DNA from: an uncultured Bacilli bacterium
GTDB taxonomy: Bacteria; Bacillota_I; Bacilli_A; RF39; UBA660
DNA length: 64,000 nt
Assembly (NCBI GenBank): GCA_934167875.1
Contig: CAKPMC010000003.1
Span: 1 to 64,000, forward strand
Direction of reading: 5' to 3'
The translations under genes were made by a program, and so were the position numbers. This document shows positions 7,857 to 17,418 of this stretch, in pieces; positions within the stretch are counted from its first letter, which is position 1, and each line of letters begins with the position of its first letter. The notes beneath the pieces were generated by a model. The model saw only the letters and a list, made by a program, of their open reading frames with translations. It did no database searches and was not told the origin of the DNA.

Positions 7857-8807
7857 CTAATCTTGACTATTAATATAATTTAGACAAGCATTATCTAAAT
7901 CATCTATTAAACAATCAACTTCATCCATCGTACTAACTTTAGCACCACTAGCTAACTTATGACCACCACCATTGTATCTTTCGGCAATAGTATTTATAAC
8001 AGGTCCACGACTTCTAATATTAATTTTTATTATATCATTCTTTTTATCTTCAGTAACAGCCAACCAAACTAGTACTTCATCTATATAATTAAAATTATTA
8101 ATCATATTACCTGCACTAGCTACATCTGCTTGATATTGATTCAAAACATCTTCAGTTATTTTTATATAACCAACACCATTTTCTGTAACTTTCATATTTT
8201 GAGCCATATAACCCTGTAATCTTACTTCATGAAGTGGTCTCATGTATAATAAAGAATATAAAGTTGGTAAGTCAAGTTGATATTCTTTCATAATCTTAGC
8301 AACAACTTTAAAAGTAGAAGCTGAAGAATTAGAAAACATAAAACGATTAGTATCAGAAATTAATCCTAAGAATAATTTCTCCATTACTTCCTTAGTAGAT
8401 TTTAATCTAGTTGCGTAAATCATTTCCATAATCAATTGACAAGCTGAAGAAGAATGATCATCAATAAGTTCAATATCACAGAATTCTTCAACAAACGGAT
8501 GATGATCAATTTTAATCTTATATGCAAAATCATCTATATTACTGCAATCAACTCTTCTTTTATCAGGTGTATCTAAAACTATCAATAAAGTATTAGCATA
8601 ATCACCCTCAAAATGATCTAATTTTCCTAAGTAAGAAAATTTACTGCCACCACTACCAACAGCATATACTTGTTTTTTAGGGAAAGTTGTAAGTATTGCT
8701 TCTTTTAACCCTAATTGACTAGCCATAGCATCTGGATCAACTCCAATATGTCTAGCAATCACAATACTATCATACTTTTTAATGGCCTTAAAAATTTTAC
8801 GAAACAT
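7857..8807 (-). CDS. nrnA: DHH-family phosphoesterase, NrnA-type oligoribonuclease/pAp phosphatase
   Basis: NrnA-type enzymes degrade short RNA oligonucleotides and dephosphorylate pAp. The DHH domain motifs are present: GVDPDA at 22-27, LDTPD at 78-82 and DHH at 101-103. A C-terminal DHHA1 domain ends with GGGHKLASGA. The length of 316 residues fits. It sits between ackA (13 nt upstream) and engB (10 nt downstream). NrnA is the most likely member, but related DHH proteins such as cyclic-dinucleotide phosphodiesterases share these motifs; the lack of membrane, PAS or GGDEF parts argues against GdpP. Confidence 0.9.
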   Translation of the reverse strand: MFRKIFKAIKKYDSIVIARHIGVDPDAMASQLGLKEAILTTFPKKQVYAVGSGGSKFSYLGKLDHFEGDYANTLLIVLDTPDKRRVDCSNIDDFAYKIKIDHHPFVEEFCDIELIDDHSSSACQLIMEMIYATRLKSTKEVMEKLFLGLISDTNRFMFSNSSASTFKVVAKIMKEYQLDLPTLYSLLYMRPLHEVRLQGYMAQNMKVTENGVGYIKITEDVLNQYQADVASAGNMINNFNYIDEVLVWLAVTEDKKNDIIKINIRSRGPVINTIAERYNGGGHKLASGAKVSTMDEVDCLIDDLDNACLNYINSQD

Positions 8808-8820
8808 AATATCTTCCTAT

Positions 8821-10002
8821 CTATTCTCCAATTAGAGACAAAGTATCTTCAGCTATCATTAATTCTTCATTTGTAGGAATTACATAACATAAAATACTAG
8901 AATCATTACTACTTACTTGAATTTCTTCACCACGAACTTGGTTCTTTTCTAAATCAACTTTAACACCTAAGCAAAGAAGTTTTTCCATAATAGCAAGTCT
9001 TGCTTCACTAGCATTTTCACCAAGACCAGCAGTAAAGCAAATAATATCACATCCACCAAGTTCAACATAGTATTGAGCAATATAATTAACTACTGTTTGA
9101 ACATATTTATCAAAAGCTAGTTTATATCTATCTTTTCCTTCTACTACACCAGCATAAATATCTCTGAAATCGCTAGCGCCACCACTAACACCTAAAAATC
9201 CTGATTTTTTATTTAAATCATTTATAACTTCATCTACTGTTTTATCTTCTTTTTGCATTATAAATGGAATAATTGAAGGATCAATATCACCACTACGAGT
9301 TCCCATCATAATACCAGCAAGTGGAGTAAATCCCATAGTAGTATCAACACATTTTCCATCTTTAACAGCAGATAAACTTCCACCACTACCTAAATGACAT
9401 ATTATAGCTTTATAATTATCTCTTCCAAGTATTCTAGGAATTTGTTTACTTATATAGCAGTGACTAGTACCGTGAAATCCATATTTACGTACTCCATATT
9501 TTGTATACCATTCATATGGTACTGGATAAATATATTGGACAGGTTCCATAGTTTGATGAAATGCTGTATCAAAAACACCAACCATTGGTACATTAGGAAG
9601 TGCTTTTTTAACTGCTTCTATTCCTAAAATATTAGCAGGATTATGAAGTGGAGCAAGTTCAGAATATTTTTTTAAATCTTCTACAACTTCATCAGTTATA
9701 ATAACACTTTTATTATATTTATCAGCTCCATGAACTAAACGATGACCAACACCATCTATTTCTTTTAAATCTTTAATAATTCCAATTGATATTAAACGTT
9801 CAAGAAGTACTTCAACTGCTACTGTATGATTAGGCATTTCTACTTCTTCACGTATTTTTTCTCCATTATATTTAATAGTATAAAAACTGCCATCTAGTCC
9901 TACTCTTTCAAAATAACCAGATGCAATACATTCTTTAGTAGTCATTTCAAACAAACTAAACTTTAATGAACTACTACCAGCATTAATAGATATAATTTTC
10001 AT
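8821..10002 (-). CDS. ackA: Acetate kinase, downstream tandem copy
   Basis: Acetate kinase interconverts acetyl phosphate + ADP and acetate + ATP, the energy-yielding step of acetate fermentation. ASKHA-fold signatures are clear: the N-terminal NAGSSSLKF, HRLVHG, the DTAFHQTM loop, CHLGSGGS (phosphate loop) and GTRSGDIDP. The ATG at 10002 is preceded by AAGGAA and gives 393 residues; the frame runs 23 codons upstream through low-complexity DNA containing the promoter region. A second acetate kinase gene lies immediately upstream. Phosphotransacetylase is not in this window. Confidence 0.95.
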   Translation of the reverse strand: MKIISINAGSSSLKFSLFEMTTKECIASGYFERVGLDGSFYTIKYNGEKIREEVEMPNHTVAVEVLLERLISIGIIKDLKEIDGVGHRLVHGADKYNKSVIITDEVVEDLKKYSELAPLHNPANILGIEAVKKALPNVPMVGVFDTAFHQTMEPVQYIYPVPYEWYTKYGVRKYGFHGTSHCYISKQIPRILGRDNYKAIICHLGSGGSLSAVKDGKCVDTTMGFTPLAGIMMGTRSGDIDPSIIPFIMQKEDKTVDEVINDLNKKSGFLGVSGGASDFRDIYAGVVEGKDRYKLAFDKYVQTVVNYIAQYYVELGGCDIICFTAGLGENASEARLAIMEKLLCLGVKVDLEKNQVRGEEIQVSSNDSSILCYVIPTNEELMIAEDTLSLIGE

Positions 10003-10044
10003 ATATTTCCTTCTTTCTAACAAATATATTATACAATAAAAAGA

Positions 10045-10078
10045 AAAAGAATAAAAGAAAAAGAAGCCCAAAGCTTCT
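10045..10078 (-). terminator. Terminator between the two ackA genes
   Basis: On the minus strand a 6-bp stem (AGAAGC / GCTTCT; 10062-10067 with 10073-10078) with a 5-nt loop is followed by a T-rich tail. It should end the upstream ackA transcript, so the two copies are probably transcribed separately; a TATAAT (minus strand) lies between it and the downstream copy. Confidence 0.75.
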
Positions 10079-10133
10079 ACAAAAATTATTTATAATAATT
10101 GGAATAAGATTATATAATTTACGAATCTATTAT

Positions 10134-11330
10134 TTATTCTTCATTACCAATAAAAGAAAATGTATCACGAGCTATCATTAACTCTTCATCAGTAGCAACT
10201 ACATAAACTGGTATTTTAGATTCTTCTTTAGTAATGATTCCTTCGACACCTTTACGAACAATAGTTGCGTTATTTTTTTCTTCATCAAGATAAATACCAA
10301 GAGAAGTTAACTTTTTAAGTGTTTCACCACGAATTATACTATCATTTTCACCACCACCAGCAGTAAAACAAATAGCATCAACTTTACCATCTAATTTAAC
10401 AAAATATTTAGCTATATAATCAACTATTTTATTAGTATACATATCAAAAGCAAGTTTAACTTTTTCTTCTCCTGCTTCAAAAGCACGATCCAAGTCTCTT
10501 AAGTCACTCATACCAGCAACACCTTCAAGACCACTTTCTTTATTTAGCATACTATCAATTTTTTCTAGATTATAACCAGTTTTCTTCATAGCATAAGAAA
10601 TTAAAGTATAATCAATATCACCACTACGTGTACCCATCATAATACCAGCATTAGGTGTAAATCCCATTGAAGTATCAACGCATTTACCATCTTTAACTGC
10701 TGAAATACTAGCACCGTTTCCAATATGACATATAATTAAATTAGGATTTTTACCTAATATATTAGTCATTTTTTCAGTAATAAATTTATGACTTAATCCA
10801 TGAAAACCATATTTACGAATATGATATTTAATATACCATTCATATGGAACAGGGTATAAGTAATCTTCTTCTTTTAATGTTTGATGAAAAGCCGTATCAA
10901 AACAACCTACTTGAATGCTTGTTGGGATAGCTCGTTGAAAAGCTCTAACTCCAATTAAATTAGCTGGATTATGAAGTGGAGCTAAATCAGAAATATTTTC
11001 TATTTCATGAATTACTCTATCATTCATAATTACACTACTAGAATATAAATTGCCACCATGAACAATACGATGCCCAACTGCTTTAATTTCATCAAGTGAA
11101 TTAATAACTCCTTGTTCTAATAATTCCTTTAATAAAGCATTAACAGCATCTTCATGATTATTAAGTTCAACATCTTTTTGAACTTTTTCTTCGCCAATAC
11201 GAATACTTAGGTTAGAACCATCAAGACCAATTCTATCCATAGTACCTTTCATTAATACTTTTTCTTCTGGCATCTCATATAAACGAAACTTTAAAGTAGA
11301 ACTACCAGCGTTTACTGATAAAACTTTCAT
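10134..11330 (-). CDS. ackA: Acetate kinase, upstream tandem copy
   Basis: A second full-length acetate kinase of 398 residues with the same signatures as its neighbour: NAGSSTLKF, HRIVHG, DTAFHQTL, CHIGNGAS and GTRSGDIDY. AAAGGAG is placed 8 nt before the ATG. The pair is clearly homologous throughout but differs at many positions, for example the GTRSGDID loop continues Tyr here and Pro in the other copy, so it is not a recent duplication. One copy could prefer another short-chain acyl phosphate (propionate or butyrate kinase-like use), but this cannot be read from sequence. It has its own terminator at 10045-10078. Confidence 0.95.
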   Translation of the reverse strand: MKVLSVNAGSSTLKFRLYEMPEEKVLMKGTMDRIGLDGSNLSIRIGEEKVQKDVELNNHEDAVNALLKELLEQGVINSLDEIKAVGHRIVHGGNLYSSSVIMNDRVIHEIENISDLAPLHNPANLIGVRAFQRAIPTSIQVGCFDTAFHQTLKEEDYLYPVPYEWYIKYHIRKYGFHGLSHKFITEKMTNILGKNPNLIICHIGNGASISAVKDGKCVDTSMGFTPNAGIMMGTRSGDIDYTLISYAMKKTGYNLEKIDSMLNKESGLEGVAGMSDLRDLDRAFEAGEEKVKLAFDMYTNKIVDYIAKYFVKLDGKVDAICFTAGGGENDSIIRGETLKKLTSLGIYLDEEKNNATIVRKGVEGIITKEESKIPVYVVATDEELMIARDTFSFIGNEE

Positions 11331-11404
11331 AATATCTCTCCTTTAATTAATTATACTATACTAATTTATTTTTTTAAAGAACTATTATTACGAATAATGT
11401 AAAC

Positions 11405-11439
11405 AAAAAATAAGATAGAAAGTAAAATCTATCTTATTT
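11405..11439 (-). terminator. Terminator after the SASP gene
   Basis: A perfect 10-bp stem (11410-11419 with 11428-11437) with an 8-nt loop is followed on the minus strand by a run of T. It isolates the monocistronic SASP gene. Confidence 0.85.
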
Positions 11440-11462
11440 AAACTCGGTTATAATTAGTTTAA

Positions 11463-11672
11463 TTATTTATTTTGGTAACTTCCACTAATATTGTTCATAC
11501 CTGATTGAACTAAACGTCTAGTGATTTCACCACCAACGCTACCATTAGCACGAGAAGTTGTATCTGGTCCTAAAGCTACACCAAATTCATTAGCGATTTC
11601 ATATTTCATTTTTTCGATAGCTTGTTTAGCACCTGGTACTCTCATCTTCATTGAGTTATTTGATTGATTCAT
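11463..11672 (-). CDS. Alpha/beta-type small acid-soluble spore protein
   Basis: Alpha/beta SASPs coat spore DNA in the dormant forespore and protect it. This 69-residue protein has the germination-protease cleavage region ([10 protein letters not shown]) and the signature [28 protein letters not shown] lies 9 nt before the ATG at 11672. A longer frame would start at a GTG that is part of the ribosome binding site. On the minus strand, TGTATT and CAATCTA spaced by 17 nt upstream weakly resemble a sigma-G promoter. It lies between ackA and thiI, as sspA does in B. subtilis. Confidence 0.96.
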   Translation of the reverse strand: MNQSNNSMKMRVPGAKQAIEKMKYEIANEFGVALGPDTTSRANGSVGGEITRRLVQSGMNNISGSYQNK

Positions 11673-11755
11673 TTCTTTCACCTCCTATACATTAATAGAT
11701 TGTGAAAAAAACGATAATTAATACATTTATTTCTATGGTAATTTTTACCTATTTT

Positions 11756-12940
11756 TTAAAGTAAATCATTAAATTCTTTTTCCATATTTTCAGTAATAGT
11801 AATTGTCATTACATTATTAACTGTATCTTGAATCATTTTATTATAATCAAACTTTTCTTCATTTATTAAACACTCTTGCAAGTTAGGATTAATAACTGGA
11901 TGTTTAGGTACAAATATAGTACAGCAATCCTCAAATGGTAAAATACTTATATCATAAGTATCAATTTTTTTAGCTATATCAATTATTTCTAATTTATCTA
12001 AACAAGCAACTGGACGAATTACTGGCATATTAGTAACAGAATTGATAACTGACATACTAGTTAATGTTTGACTAGCAACTTGCCCGATACTTTCACCATT
12101 TATTATTACTAAACCTTTATTTCTTTTAGCAAGTTTTTCCATTATACGATACATCATTCTACGCATAATAGTAATACAGTATTCTGGATTACATTCTTTA
12201 TATATAGCTTCTTGAATATTAGTAAAAGGAACTATATGTAATCTAATTTGATCAGTATATTGACACAATTTTTTTGATAAATTAATAACCTTATTTCTAG
12301 CTTCTAAACTAGTATGTGGAATAGCTTCAAAATATACCGCATCTATTTTAACGCCACGTTTTAAAGCAAGATACCCAGCTACAGGTGAATCAATCCCACC
12401 ACTTAACATAAGCATACCACGAGGTTGAGTACCAACAGGATATCCACCAAGACCATAATATTTATCGGTATATAAATAAGTATAACGATCAAGTATCTCA
12501 ATCATCAAAGTAGTATCTGGATTATGTACATCAACAGTTAATTTATCATTATTTTTTAAAATTAATCCACCAAGTTGTCTACTAAACTCAATACTTTGGA
12601 TAGGAAAATTTTTATTAGCACGTTTTGTTTCTACTTTAAATGTACCAGTCTTATTTTCCATTATAGTAACCGCTAAATTTTTAATAGCCTCACTATCAGT
12701 TTCTATCTTATAAGCAACTTGATAAGTATGGATTCCAAATACTTGATTTAATTTTTTTAAAACCAATTCTAAGTCATTATCAGAAAATTCGATATACATT
12801 CTTGAAATATCACGGCTAATTTTAACATCAAGATTATAAAGTTTCTTTTTTAAATTTTGATACAATGTATTAATAAAAAATTTACGATTTCCTTTTTTGG
12901 TAGTAAGTTCTCCATATTTAATTAATACGACTCTATTCAT
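11756..12940 (-). CDS. thiI: tRNA 4-thiouridine synthase ThiI
   Basis: ThiI adenylates U8 of tRNA and installs sulfur to form s4U, drawing persulfide from a partner cysteine desulfurase. The ferredoxin-like/THUMP part is at about 1-165 and the PP-loop SGGIDSP at 180-186. It has the short Bacillus-type architecture with no C-terminal rhodanese domain. The start at 12940 overlaps the upstream gene by 8 nt and gives 394 residues. The desulfurase gene lies two genes upstream in the same operon, so the pair should work together as NifZ-ThiI does in Bacillus. Confidence 0.96.
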   Translation of the reverse strand: MNRVVLIKYGELTTKKGNRKFFINTLYQNLKKKLYNLDVKISRDISRMYIEFSDNDLELVLKKLNQVFGIHTYQVAYKIETDSEAIKNLAVTIMENKTGTFKVETKRANKNFPIQSIEFSRQLGGLILKNNDKLTVDVHNPDTTLMIEILDRYTYLYTDKYYGLGGYPVGTQPRGMLMLSGGIDSPVAGYLALKRGVKIDAVYFEAIPHTSLEARNKVINLSKKLCQYTDQIRLHIVPFTNIQEAIYKECNPEYCITIMRRMMYRIMEKLAKRNKGLVIINGESIGQVASQTLTSMSVINSVTNMPVIRPVACLDKLEIIDIAKKIDTYDISILPFEDCCTIFVPKHPVINPNLQECLINEEKFDYNKMIQDTVNNVMTITITENMEKEFNDLL

Positions 12941-13313
12941 TATTATTACCACTCTCTCTATTTTTATAATTAAATTTATTTTTTATTTGTTTTACTAATG
13001 AAAAAGAAGATTTTTCTAAAGAATGAGCGCTTCTTTTATCTCTGATTTCATTATATATAACTCCTTCTAATATAGAAGGAACATAATACTTTTGCTGTTC
13101 CTCTTTCATTTTTTTTATTTCTTCTTGAAGTAAACATCTATCAACAAAATTGTGTTCATGTTCTAAAGAATTTTCTAAACATAAAATATATTCAGAAAAA
13201 GCATGATATATATTTTCTTTTTTTTCTCTTTGTTTTTCAAAATCTTCCATATGTTTATTTACAGCACTAAAATCAGTTGCTAACACACATAAATCTTCAG
13301 TCTTTTTTTTCAT
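12933..13313 (-). CDS. Hypothetical charged helical protein in the thiI operon
   Basis: A 126-residue, highly charged and probably all-helical protein. It has coiled-coil-like Glu/Lys stretches in the first two thirds and a basic C-terminus. There is no membrane segment. It lies between the desulfurase and thiI, 14 nt after the former and overlapping the latter by 8 nt, so it is co-transcribed with both. I recognise no family, and a role in s4U synthesis would be a guess from position only. Confidence 0.65.
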   Translation of the reverse strand: MKKKTEDLCVLATDFSAVNKHMEDFEKQREKKENIYHAFSEYILCLENSLEHEHNFVDRCLLQEEIKKMKEEQQKYYVPSILEGVIYNEIRDKRSAHSLEKSSFSLVKQIKNKFNYKNRESGNNNE

Positions 13314-13327
13314 TTACTTTTTGCTCC

Positions 13328-14449
13328 TTAAAATTTTAATTTTTCAATACATAATTTTAACTTTTCCACAAATATGTGGATTTCTTCTTCTGTAGTTAAA
13401 TAACTAATACTAACTCTAATAGAATGACCACTAATACTAGAATCTTTTCCCATTGTTGTAAGTGTTAAAGAATCACTATTATCTTTAGAACAAGCTGTTT
13501 TAGTAGAAATATAAATATCATATTCTTCTAATGCATGTAACATAGTTTCTGGTTTTATCCCAAGTACACTCATATTAACTATATGCGGAATAGAATTTTG
13601 ATTACTATTTAAAACTATGTCATCTATTCTAGTTATTTCTTCTTTTAACATATTACTAAGATCAAGTACATGATTATATTTTTTATCAAAATCATTAAGC
13701 GCTAGTCTTAACGCTTTAGAAGTAGAAACCATCAATGCAAGTGCTGGTGTTCCACTACGATAATTAGTTTGACTCTTACCACCATGAATAAGTGGCTCTA
13801 TTTCAATATTATTTTTTTTAATTAAACAACCAACACCTTTAAGTCCAAAAAACTTATGTGCTGAAAAGCTATATAAATCAACATATTCTAAGTCAACAGG
13901 AATTTTACCAACTGCTTGAGTACCATCAACATGAAAAATAGTAGTTGGGTAATTTTTTAATATTTTACCAATTTCACTTATATTTTGTTTAATACCAACT
14001 TCACTATTAACATGGCATATACTAACCAAAACCGTATCTTTACTAAGTAAACTTTTTAAATGATTTAAATCAATTAAACCATCTTCATTTATATTAACAT
14101 AATCAATTATATACCCAATACTTTCAAGATAGTTAATACACTCAAGCACACTAGAATGTTCTAATCTAGTAGTAATAATATGTTTTCCTCTATTAGGATA
14201 TTTTTCTACTACTCCCATAATAGCTGTATTATTTGCTTCACTTGCCCCACTCGTAAAAATAACTTCATTACTTTTTACTCCTAACAAATCAGCAACTTGC
14301 ATACAAGCAGCATCCATTAATTTTTTAGCTTCAACTCCAAGCTTATGTAGGGAATTAGGATTGCCAACATAATCTAAACTAACTTTACTAAAAGCATCCA
14401 CTACTTCCCTATTAGCTGGTGTTGTTGCACTATAATCTAAATAAATCAT
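13328..14449 (-). CDS. nifS: Cysteine desulfurase, IscS/NifS family
   Basis: A PLP-dependent class V enzyme that removes sulfur from cysteine to form a persulfide on its own Cys. It has the PLP-binding SFSAHK motif with Lys199, the HVDGTQ segment near 173-178, and the catalytic Cys320 in a TKTACSK loop. The length of 373 residues is typical of the shorter IscS/NifZ-like group. It overlaps the preceding gene by 4 nt (ATGA), and thiI follows after one small gene. The likely role is sulfur supply to ThiI. Confidence 0.95.
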   Translation of the reverse strand: MIYLDYSATTPANREVVDAFSKVSLDYVGNPNSLHKLGVEAKKLMDAACMQVADLLGVKSNEVIFTSGASEANNTAIMGVVEKYPNRGKHIITTRLEHSSVLECINYLESIGYIIDYVNINEDGLIDLNHLKSLLSKDTVLVSICHVNSEVGIKQNISEIGKILKNYPTTIFHVDGTQAVGKIPVDLEYVDLYSFSAHKFFGLKGVGCLIKKNNIEIEPLIHGGKSQTNYRSGTPALALMVSTSKALRLALNDFDKKYNHVLDLSNMLKEEITRIDDIVLNSNQNSIPHIVNMSVLGIKPETMLHALEEYDIYISTKTACSKDNSDSLTLTTMGKDSSISGHSIRVSISYLTTEEEIHIFVEKLKLCIEKLKF

Positions 14450-15000
14450 AAAATCACTTTCTTTCTCTTTTTACTTTGACCAAGCTGATATAATTCTAAA
14501 CAACTCTCACCACATTCACAGCTTAATAAATAAAAATCAATAATATCATTAGAATTAGTATCATAATAAGCATTCTTCACTTTATAATACCATTCTTCAT
14601 AAGTAGTTATATCTTGAGGAAAAAGATCTTGATAACCAACTTCAGCTATAATTCTTTTTTTCAAAGTATAACACCTACCATTACGTAAACTCTCAATAAA
14701 AGGATAGTAAACATAATAACTAGAATTCTTTTTAATCTTACTACCTGATAAATTACAGGTTAAATCACAACTAGCTTTTCTTTCCAAAATTTGTGGATAA
14801 AATATAACCATATGATTAGGAAGCAAATAATTACTAGTGTGTTCTAAAATAAATTTATTAACTGTATCATAAAAAGATTTTTCACTATAAAAAGTCTCTT
14901 TTTTTAAATAATTGATAACCCTAACAGGTAAATCAAATTCCTTTAATAGATTAGATATATCAATTGGTTCCATTAATTCTAAAGGTACAAAACAATCCAT
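14446..15000 (-). CDS. Hypothetical cysteine-containing protein coupled to cysteine desulfurase
   Basis: A 184-residue protein of unknown function. Its notable features are two Cys pairs: CDLTC near residue 88 and SCECGESC near 160-167, followed by a basic C-terminal tail. These could bind a metal or accept sulfur. It is the first gene of the operon that continues with the cysteine desulfurase, and its stop overlaps the desulfurase start (ATGA). I find no signal peptide, and I know no matching family. Confidence 0.65.
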   Translation of the reverse strand: MDCFVPLELMEPIDISNLLKEFDLPVRVINYLKKETFYSEKSFYDTVNKFILEHTSNYLLPNHMVIFYPQILERKASCDLTCNLSGSKIKKNSSYYVYYPFIESLRNGRCYTLKKRIIAEVGYQDLFPQDITTYEEWYYKVKNAYYDTNSNDIIDFYLLSCECGESCLELYQLGQSKKRKKVIL

Positions 15001-15035
15001 TTTACCACCTACACATCAAAACTGTCATTATTATA

Positions 15036-15066
15036 ACAAAAAGATAAGTATATTTCTATACTTATC
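15036..15066 (-). terminator. Terminator after the methyltransferase-like gene
   Basis: A perfect 10-bp stem (15043-15052 with 15057-15066) closes a GAAA tetraloop on the minus strand and is followed by TTTTTG. It is one of the clearest terminators in the window. Confidence 0.88.
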
Positions 15067-15089
15067 ATAAAACTTCAATATTTAATAAA

Positions 15090-15638
15090 TTATTTTTTAG
15101 TATAAAAAGCATTTTGATAAGAAGCAAGTAAAAAGTCATGCTCAGTATTTTCAGAAGCAAAAAATTTTTTTCTTTTCATTTTAGGATTAAAAGCTTCTAA
15201 ATGTTCTAACCAGGCATCCTCATTTTTATAAGAAGTAAGTTCACTATTATCACAAGTAAGAATATAACATGGTATTAAAAAAAGTGCTTTTTCATTTAAT
15301 TTAAAATTCTGAATAATATCTTTATGAATACCGCAAGGATGAATTGCAATACCTAAATCATAATCCGAAATATCAGTATATTGATAAAATGGTTCTGTTA
15401 TAACATCATAATTAAGATTAGGATTATATCTAGTTCTAGGATCCATTGCTGTTACTTGATAAGATAAATTTGCTAATTTACTACTAACATTACCACTACC
15501 AGCTGCTATTTCTAATATCCTAGGATATTCACTAACTGGATAATTTTGAACAATAAAATCTAAAACAACATCAATTGGATTATATTTTCTCACTGGAGTA
15601 AAAAGACAACTAACAGTTCTAACTTCAATATTTGCCAC
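15090..15638 (-). CDS. SAM-dependent methyltransferase-like protein
   Basis: A 182-residue protein with a class I methyltransferase core: motif I EIAAGSGNVSSKLA near residues 44-57, an acidic residue ending strand 2 (AMDP), and a HPCGIH segment at the motif IV position. The substrate is unknown. I choose the GTG at 15638, four nt after GAGGTGAT; the longer frame would start inside the ribosome binding site. It stands alone between ezrA and the desulfurase operon with its own terminator. It may be degenerate, since motif IV is unusual. Confidence 0.6.
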   Translation of the reverse strand: MANIEVRTVSCLFTPVRKYNPIDVVLDFIVQNYPVSEYPRILEIAAGSGNVSSKLANLSYQVTAMDPRTRYNPNLNYDVITEPFYQYTDISDYDLGIAIHPCGIHKDIIQNFKLNEKALFLIPCYILTCDNSELTSYKNEDAWLEHLEAFNPKMKRKKFFASENTEHDFLLASYQNAFYTKK

Positions 15639-15675
15639 TGGTATCACCTCAAAACGGCTCTATTATACCACAAAA

Positions 15676-15714
15676 TTTAAAAAAAAGAAAGATAGTATTA
15701 AACTAACTTTCTTG
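15676..15714 (-). terminator. Terminator overlapping the end of ezrA
   Basis: The minus-strand hairpin starts in the last codons of ezrA (AAGAAAG.TAGT pairing with ACTA.CTTTCTT) and runs into eight T residues. The stop codon lies inside the stem. Confidence 0.75.
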
Positions 15715-17418
15715 ATATAAATCTAATAACTTTTTATGAATATCAGATTCTATTAATTCTATAGATGATATAGACACCTCAAGTGCATCCTTATAATTAC
15801 CTTTAAGATATAACATTTCAGCATTCTCTAAACCTTTATCTATTTCTCTAACTTCACTACGATATCTATTACCATATACAATAGCCATTTCTGCAAGTTG
15901 AGCTGTTTTAATCATATCAGTAGTAGTGTTATAAAGTTTTAATACTAAATCCCTAGCAGTATCAACTCTAGTATTTAATGTTTTAATAATAATAGGTTTC
16001 TTTTCTAATTCCTTTACTATTTCATCAATTGCATCATTAGCTTCAGATAATTCAACAAAATAGTTATTAATTATAATCGGTAATTTATAACTACGTATTT
16101 TTACTTTACATTGTTTTAATAAATCTTGTATTTCTTCTAATTGCTCTCTAGCTCTAATCTCATCATCATACATACTACCAAGTGATTTTAAAGCAGTATC
16201 TAAATTAGTTTCTAATTCATGAAGTAAAGAGTTAAATGCATCAAGTTGTTTAAAAAAGGCAGAATATGGTTTACTAGCACTATTTACTTCTGCAACCATT
16301 TTTTTATAATCTTTAGTTAAATCAGTTAACCTAGTTTTTAAAGTATTAAGTTCTGATATATCATCATCACTCAAATCATACATTCCCTTAATATCATCTA
16401 GTTGACCATAGATATCTTTCATAATACGATTAGTCTTTTTAAGATTTTTTTCAAAATTAGTTGATAATTCTTCGTAATTTTTTCTAGCCAATTTTTCTTG
16501 ATCAAAATTATTAAATATTGAATCCAAATAATCTAGCATTGTTTTAAGTTCAAACATACAATCTTCTAAATTTAAAACACGAACACGATCTAAAATGACA
16601 CTTACATTTTTATTACATTCATCCATATTATAATCAAGATTTAAATATTCAAGATTATAACCATTTTCAGTCATATCTTTAGATATAGATACTATTTCTT
16701 CTATTCGCTTAGGTATCAACTTTTCTGCTAATAAAACTAAATTAGGAACTTCAACTATAACAACACCCATATGATCTATCATAGTATCAAGAGCTTTTAC
16801 AATATGAACAACTTCATCATATTCGTTTTTTTCCATTACATGTTCAAAATCTAAAAATCTTTTTTCTATATTTTCCAACTGAAGTTCTATAGCATCACTT
16901 ATATCTTCATAATCAGATTTATGATTATTAAATTCATTAACTAATTTACGATATTTTGCCTTTAATTTAGTAACAATACTACGATATTTTTCTTCACTAA
17001 CTGTTACTTCTTGAATTTCATTTAATAATTCATTAGCACTTTCTCTTACTTTATATATTTCCATTTCTACTTTAGCAAGCTTCTGATCTATATTTTTATA
17101 ATCCTTTTGACTAGTAGAAATATCTAATTCGTTAATCATATCATTTATTTGATTAATTTTATCATCTTTAATAACTTCAAAACGTTTTTGCCAGTTTTTA
17201 TATTTTTCTTCCATTTTATCATTTTTAACTATTGATTCAACTTTAGAAAGCTCAGATAAAACAGGAGTACTAGCAATCATATTTTTAGCTTTATCTAACT
17301 CTTCTACTTCCTTACGGAAAGAATTATATCTATGTTTTTGTATCAAAACTAAAACTACCGTAACTAATATAACGGCAACAATAAAGAAAGTACCAATTAA
17401 TAAATACACACCACTCAT
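15703..17418 (-). CDS. ezrA: Septation ring formation regulator EzrA
   Basis: EzrA is a membrane-anchored spectrin-like protein that restrains FtsZ ring assembly and links it to wall synthesis. It shows one N-terminal membrane segment (about 5-27) with a short outside tail, then roughly 540 residues of helical, heptad-rich repeats. The length of 571 residues is close to B. subtilis EzrA (562). Its place beside rpsD and upstream of a desulfurase-thiI operon matches the Bacillus order. AGGGAGG lies before the ATG. Confidence 0.92.
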   Translation of the reverse strand: MSGVYLLIGTFFIVAVILVTVVLVLIQKHRYNSFRKEVEELDKAKNMIASTPVLSELSKVESIVKNDKMEEKYKNWQKRFEVIKDDKINQINDMINELDISTSQKDYKNIDQKLAKVEMEIYKVRESANELLNEIQEVTVSEEKYRSIVTKLKAKYRKLVNEFNNHKSDYEDISDAIELQLENIEKRFLDFEHVMEKNEYDEVVHIVKALDTMIDHMGVVIVEVPNLVLLAEKLIPKRIEEIVSISKDMTENGYNLEYLNLDYNMDECNKNVSVILDRVRVLNLEDCMFELKTMLDYLDSIFNNFDQEKLARKNYEELSTNFEKNLKKTNRIMKDIYGQLDDIKGMYDLSDDDISELNTLKTRLTDLTKDYKKMVAEVNSASKPYSAFFKQLDAFNSLLHELETNLDTALKSLGSMYDDEIRAREQLEEIQDLLKQCKVKIRSYKLPIIINNYFVELSEANDAIDEIVKELEKKPIIIKTLNTRVDTARDLVLKLYNTTTDMIKTAQLAEMAIVYGNRYRSEVREIDKGLENAEMLYLKGNYKDALEVSISSIELIESDIHKKLLDLYQES

